A DNA stretch of 9,088 nucleotides from Frankiales bacterium (GTDB lineage Bacteria; Actinomycetota; Actinomycetes; Mycobacteriales; SCTD01). This document shows positions 7,339-9,088 of the stretch, piece after piece. The stretch is taken from the NCBI GenBank assembly GCA_004299215.1, contig SCTD01000495.1, forward strand, positions 1 to 9,088, in the 5' to 3' direction. How positions within the stretch are numbered: the stretch's first letter is position 1; each line of letters starts with the position of its first letter. The position numbers were made by a program, and so were the translations under genes. The notes under the pieces are model-generated. The model ran no database searches. It was not told where the DNA came from and worked only from the letters and a program-made list of their open reading frames with translations.

Positions 7339-7878
7339 CGTCTGCTCGCCCTCGATCTGCACGCCGACCACCACGAGGAACGCGGCCAGCATCCGGTAGA
7401 AGCCGACCAGCAGCGAGAGCTCCAGCATCTGCGACTGCGTGTAGCGGGCCTCGAGCGACGCCCACGTGGTGACGTCGCTGCCGTCGGAGTCGACCATCTC
7501 GTCGACGAACCGCAGCAGCGTCCGGTCGTCGTCGGGCCAGGCGTCCAGCGGACCGCTCACCTGGGCGATCTCGGCGTCCGAGAGCCCGACCTGCCGTCCG
7601 ATCACGACGTGCTGGGCGTGCTCGTAGCGCGACCCGGTCCGGACCGCGACCCGCAGGATGACCAGCTCCCGCTCCCGGTCGGGCAGCTCGCCGTGGCGCA
7701 GGAAGAACCCGCCGAGGGCGTTGAACCGCTTGAGCAGCAGGGGGTTGTGCGCCAGCGTCGCGAAGAGGTTGAGCGGCCGGCCGTCCTTGGTCAGCAGCGT
7801 CTTGGCGAGCAGTGCGGCCTGCTCGTCGTCCGGCGAGGCGACCGGAGCGATGCGGGGACTCGGTGCGGAGGTGCTCAT
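7333..7878 (-). CDS. Carboxymuconolactone decarboxylase / AhpD-fold protein without a CxxC motif
   Basis: A 181-residue all-helical protein of the CMD family. Residues 37-61 (LNLFATLAHNPLLLKRFNALGGFFL) match the usual N-terminal helices. The core, ERELVILRVAVRTGSRYEHAQHVVIGRQVGLSDAEI (69-104), carries Tyr85, Glu86, His87 and His90. AhpD peroxidase partners have a redox CxxC here; this protein has no cysteine at all, so thiol peroxidase activity is unlikely. That leaves a decarboxylase, hydrolase or tautomerase-like role, or an unassigned one; many such genes sit in catabolic clusters with no known function. The second helical half (117-173) is complete. The ATG at 7878 has only a weak AGG ribosome site (7888-7886), so efficient translation may depend on upstream genes. 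It is last in the leftward group, 49 bp after the crotonase stop, and converges on the aldolase-like gene with a 9-bp gap. Confidence 0.88.
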   Translation of the reverse strand: MSTSAPSPRIAPVASPDDEQAALLAKTLLTKDGRPLNLFATLAHNPLLLKRFNALGGFFLRHGELPDRERELVILRVAVRTGSRYEHAQHVVIGRQVGLSDAEIAQVSGPLDAWPDDDRTLLRFVDEMVDSDGSDVTTWASLEARYTQSQMLELSLLVGFYRMLAAFLVVVGVQIEGEQTD

Positions 7879-7900
7879 GCAGGACCTGCTTCCTGGGATG

Positions 7901-7921
7901 CCCGCCGGGGTGCCGGGCGGG
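7901..7921. repeat. GC-rich imperfect hairpin between crotonase and CMD genes
   Basis: CCCGCCGG (7901-7908) can pair with CCGGGCGGG (7913-7921) with one bulged G and a 4-nt loop, in the 49-bp gap between the second crotonase and the CMD-like gene. No T-tract follows on the minus strand. It could be an RNA-stability or attenuation element, but in 70% GC DNA such stems also occur by chance. Confidence 0.25.
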
Positions 7922-7927
7922 TGGTGG

Positions 7928-8677
7928 TCATGACCGGGACCAGCGCGGTGCCCGGCGGGCGAGGAACGCCTTGACGCCCTCGGTGCTGTCGACGGACGAG
8001 GTGGCCTGCGCCCAGGCGCTCTCGGTGGCCCGCCAGCCGTCCGCGTCGGCCTGCGCGAAGCACGCGTCGACGGCCTCCAGGCTCGCCGACACCGCGGCCG
8101 GCGAGCCTGCGCAGATGCGGTCGGCCAGCACGAGCGCGTCGCGCAGGGCCTCGCCGGGCTCGCTCAGGACGTTGACCAGCCCGAGCGACCAGGCACGCTC
8201 GGCGCTCAGCGGCTCGCCTGTCAGCAGCATCTGCCGGGCGACGTTGAGCGGCAGCTGCCGGGGACCGCGGAACAGCCCGCCGCAGTTGGCGACCAGCCCG
8301 AGGCGCACCTCCGGCAGGCCGAGCAGGGCGGTGCGCGACGCGACGACCAGGTCGCAGGCGAGGAGCAGCTCGAAGCCCCCGCCGAGGGCCGGCCCCTCCA
8401 CGGCGGCGACCAGCGGGGTACGACGTCGGCGCCGAGCGACGCCGTACTCACCCCCGCGTGAGGTGGCCGGGCCCGCGCCGTGGACCAGGTCGGTGCCGGC
8501 CGAGAAGACCTCGCTCGTCCCGGTCAGCACCCCGACGCGCAGCTCGGGGTCGTCGTCGAGCGCGTTGAGCGCCGTGTCCAGGCCGGCGGTCATCGTCGCG
8601 TCCACGGCGTTGCGGCGGGCCGGCCGGTCCATCCTGATCACCAGGACCTGGCCCTGACGCTCGGTCGTCACCGCCAT
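7928..8677 (-). CDS. Enoyl-CoA hydratase/isomerase, crotonase family with both catalytic glutamates
   Basis: A 249-residue crotonase-fold enzyme, expected to hydrate a trans-2-enoyl-CoA or isomerise a related double bond. Motifs include the CoA/oxyanion segment FSAGTDLVHG (58-67), GPALGGGFELLLACDLVVAS (95-114) with Glu103 at the Glu144 position of rat hydratase, and LLGLPEVRLGLVANCGG (118-134) with Glu123 at the Glu164 position. The C-terminal helices are complete (EGVKAFLARRAPRW, 233-246). The length is normal for the family. The ATG at 8677 overlaps the end of the monooxygenase gene by 10 bp; an in-frame GTG at 8671 would give the same 4-nt GTGA overlap used elsewhere in the window and shorten the protein by two residues. 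It is a different paralogue from the glutamate-less crotonase at 5831, so the two probably do different steps. Confidence 0.94.
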   Translation of the reverse strand: MAVTTERQGQVLVIRMDRPARRNAVDATMTAGLDTALNALDDDPELRVGVLTGTSEVFSAGTDLVHGAGPATSRGGEYGVARRRRRTPLVAAVEGPALGGGFELLLACDLVVASRTALLGLPEVRLGLVANCGGLFRGPRQLPLNVARQMLLTGEPLSAERAWSLGLVNVLSEPGEALRDALVLADRICAGSPAAVSASLEAVDACFAQADADGWRATESAWAQATSSVDSTEGVKAFLARRAPRWSRS

Positions 8678-9088
8678 GCACGGCCCGTCCCGGGCGCGGC
8701 AGCCTCGAGCGCCGCGACCTCCTGGCGGTAGGCGACGGGGTCCAGCTCGAGCTCGTAGCGGGGGCGGTCCGGGTAGCGCTCGTGCAGCTCGCGCTTCTCC
8801 CGCGCGACATCGGCCCGCATGGCGTCGGCGGACGGCAGCACGACCTCGCCGGCCACGACGGCGGCCATCAGCCGGCACTGCGTGTCCATCATCCGGATGT
8901 TCGCGCCCGCGCTGACGTTGAACATCCCGATGAAGCAGAGGTTCGGCCGGCCCGGCGGGAAGATCCGCTTGTAGAGGTCGACGCGGCGGCCGACCACGGG
9001 AACGACGTGGGGGGCCAGGAACGGGAGGTCGACCTCGTAGCCGGTCGCGGCCAGCATGACGTCGAACTCCTCGCGGCGGCCGTCGGCG
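8668..9088 (-). CDS. Flavin-containing monooxygenase, C-terminal part (N-terminus beyond the window)
   Basis: The last 139 codons of an FAD/NADPH-dependent monooxygenase of the FMO type. The visible part begins just before DVMLAATGYEVDLPFL, whose ATGY is the conserved FMO second-nucleotide-domain motif. It continues through DLYKRIFPPGRPNLCFIGMF, a match to the LYKHxFPP...LAFIGL region of eukaryotic FMOs, and then the QCRLMAAVVAGEVVLPSADAM helix segment. The FAD-binding GxGxxG and the Baeyer-Villiger/FMO fingerprint would be in the missing N-terminal part, so it cannot be told here whether it is an N/S-oxygenase or a Baeyer-Villiger enzyme. It is upstream of, and overlaps, the second crotonase gene, suggesting that an oxygenation step feeds the CoA pathway (inference). 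The reading frame is open to the right edge. Confidence 0.92.
   Translation of the reverse strand, partial: ADGRREEFDVMLAATGYEVDLPFLAPHVVPVVGRRVDLYKRIFPPGRPNLCFIGMFNVSAGANIRMMDTQCRLMAAVVAGEVVLPSADAMRADVAREKRELHERYPDRPRYELELDPVAYRQEVAALEAAAPGTGRAWR

Overview
The window is about 70% GC with dense, short-gap genes, frequent GTG starts and GTGA stop/start overlaps. This points to a high-GC actinobacterium (Actinomycetota); the genus cannot be told from the sequence alone. Nine protein genes are supported, the outermost two cut by the window edges. No RNA gene, CRISPR array, insertion sequence or phage gene was seen. No gene-free stretch exceeds about 160 bases.

Layout: (1) A leftward operon (3454 down to 1) encodes an acyl-CoA synthetase, an APH-fold phosphotransferase of the acyl-CoA-dehydrogenase-associated type, and a zinc-less quinone-oxidoreductase-like enzyme that runs off the left edge. 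(2) A rightward regulator gene (3611-4501) encodes an unusual protein with an N-terminal XRE/Cro-type helix-turn-helix followed by a full TetR-type repressor. (3) A rightward operon (4593-7323) encodes an ACAD10/11-like acyl-CoA dehydrogenase, a crotonase-fold protein lacking both hydratase glutamates, and an RraA/HMG-aldolase-like protein; the three are joined by 4-nt GTGA overlaps. (4) A convergent leftward group (9088 down to 7333) encodes the C-terminal part of a flavin-containing monooxygenase, a second crotonase with both glutamates intact, and a carboxymuconolactone-decarboxylase-like protein.

The genes read as a catabolic module for an unknown, probably oxygenated, carboxylic acid. 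The synthetase would make the CoA thioester. The kinase-like protein and the ACAD10/11-like dehydrogenase would then act as a pair, as in mammalian ACAD10/ACAD11 (kinase and dehydrogenase fused) and the Pseudomonas levulinate pathway (LvaA/LvaC), where a hydroxyacyl-CoA is phosphorylated and the phosphate eliminated. The crotonases and the aldolase-like protein would finish the breakdown. The substrate is not determined by the sequence.

The main discovery-type signal is regulatory. Two almost identical 18-bp palindromes of the form ACCGA-N-CGATCG-N-TCGGY lie on either side of the regulator gene. One is just upstream of the leftward synthetase operon; the other is just downstream of a good promoter (TTGACG, 17 bp, TAGCGT) of the rightward dehydrogenase operon. 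This strongly suggests that the XRE-TetR hybrid controls both operons and that the kinase half and the dehydrogenase half of the pathway form one local regulon.
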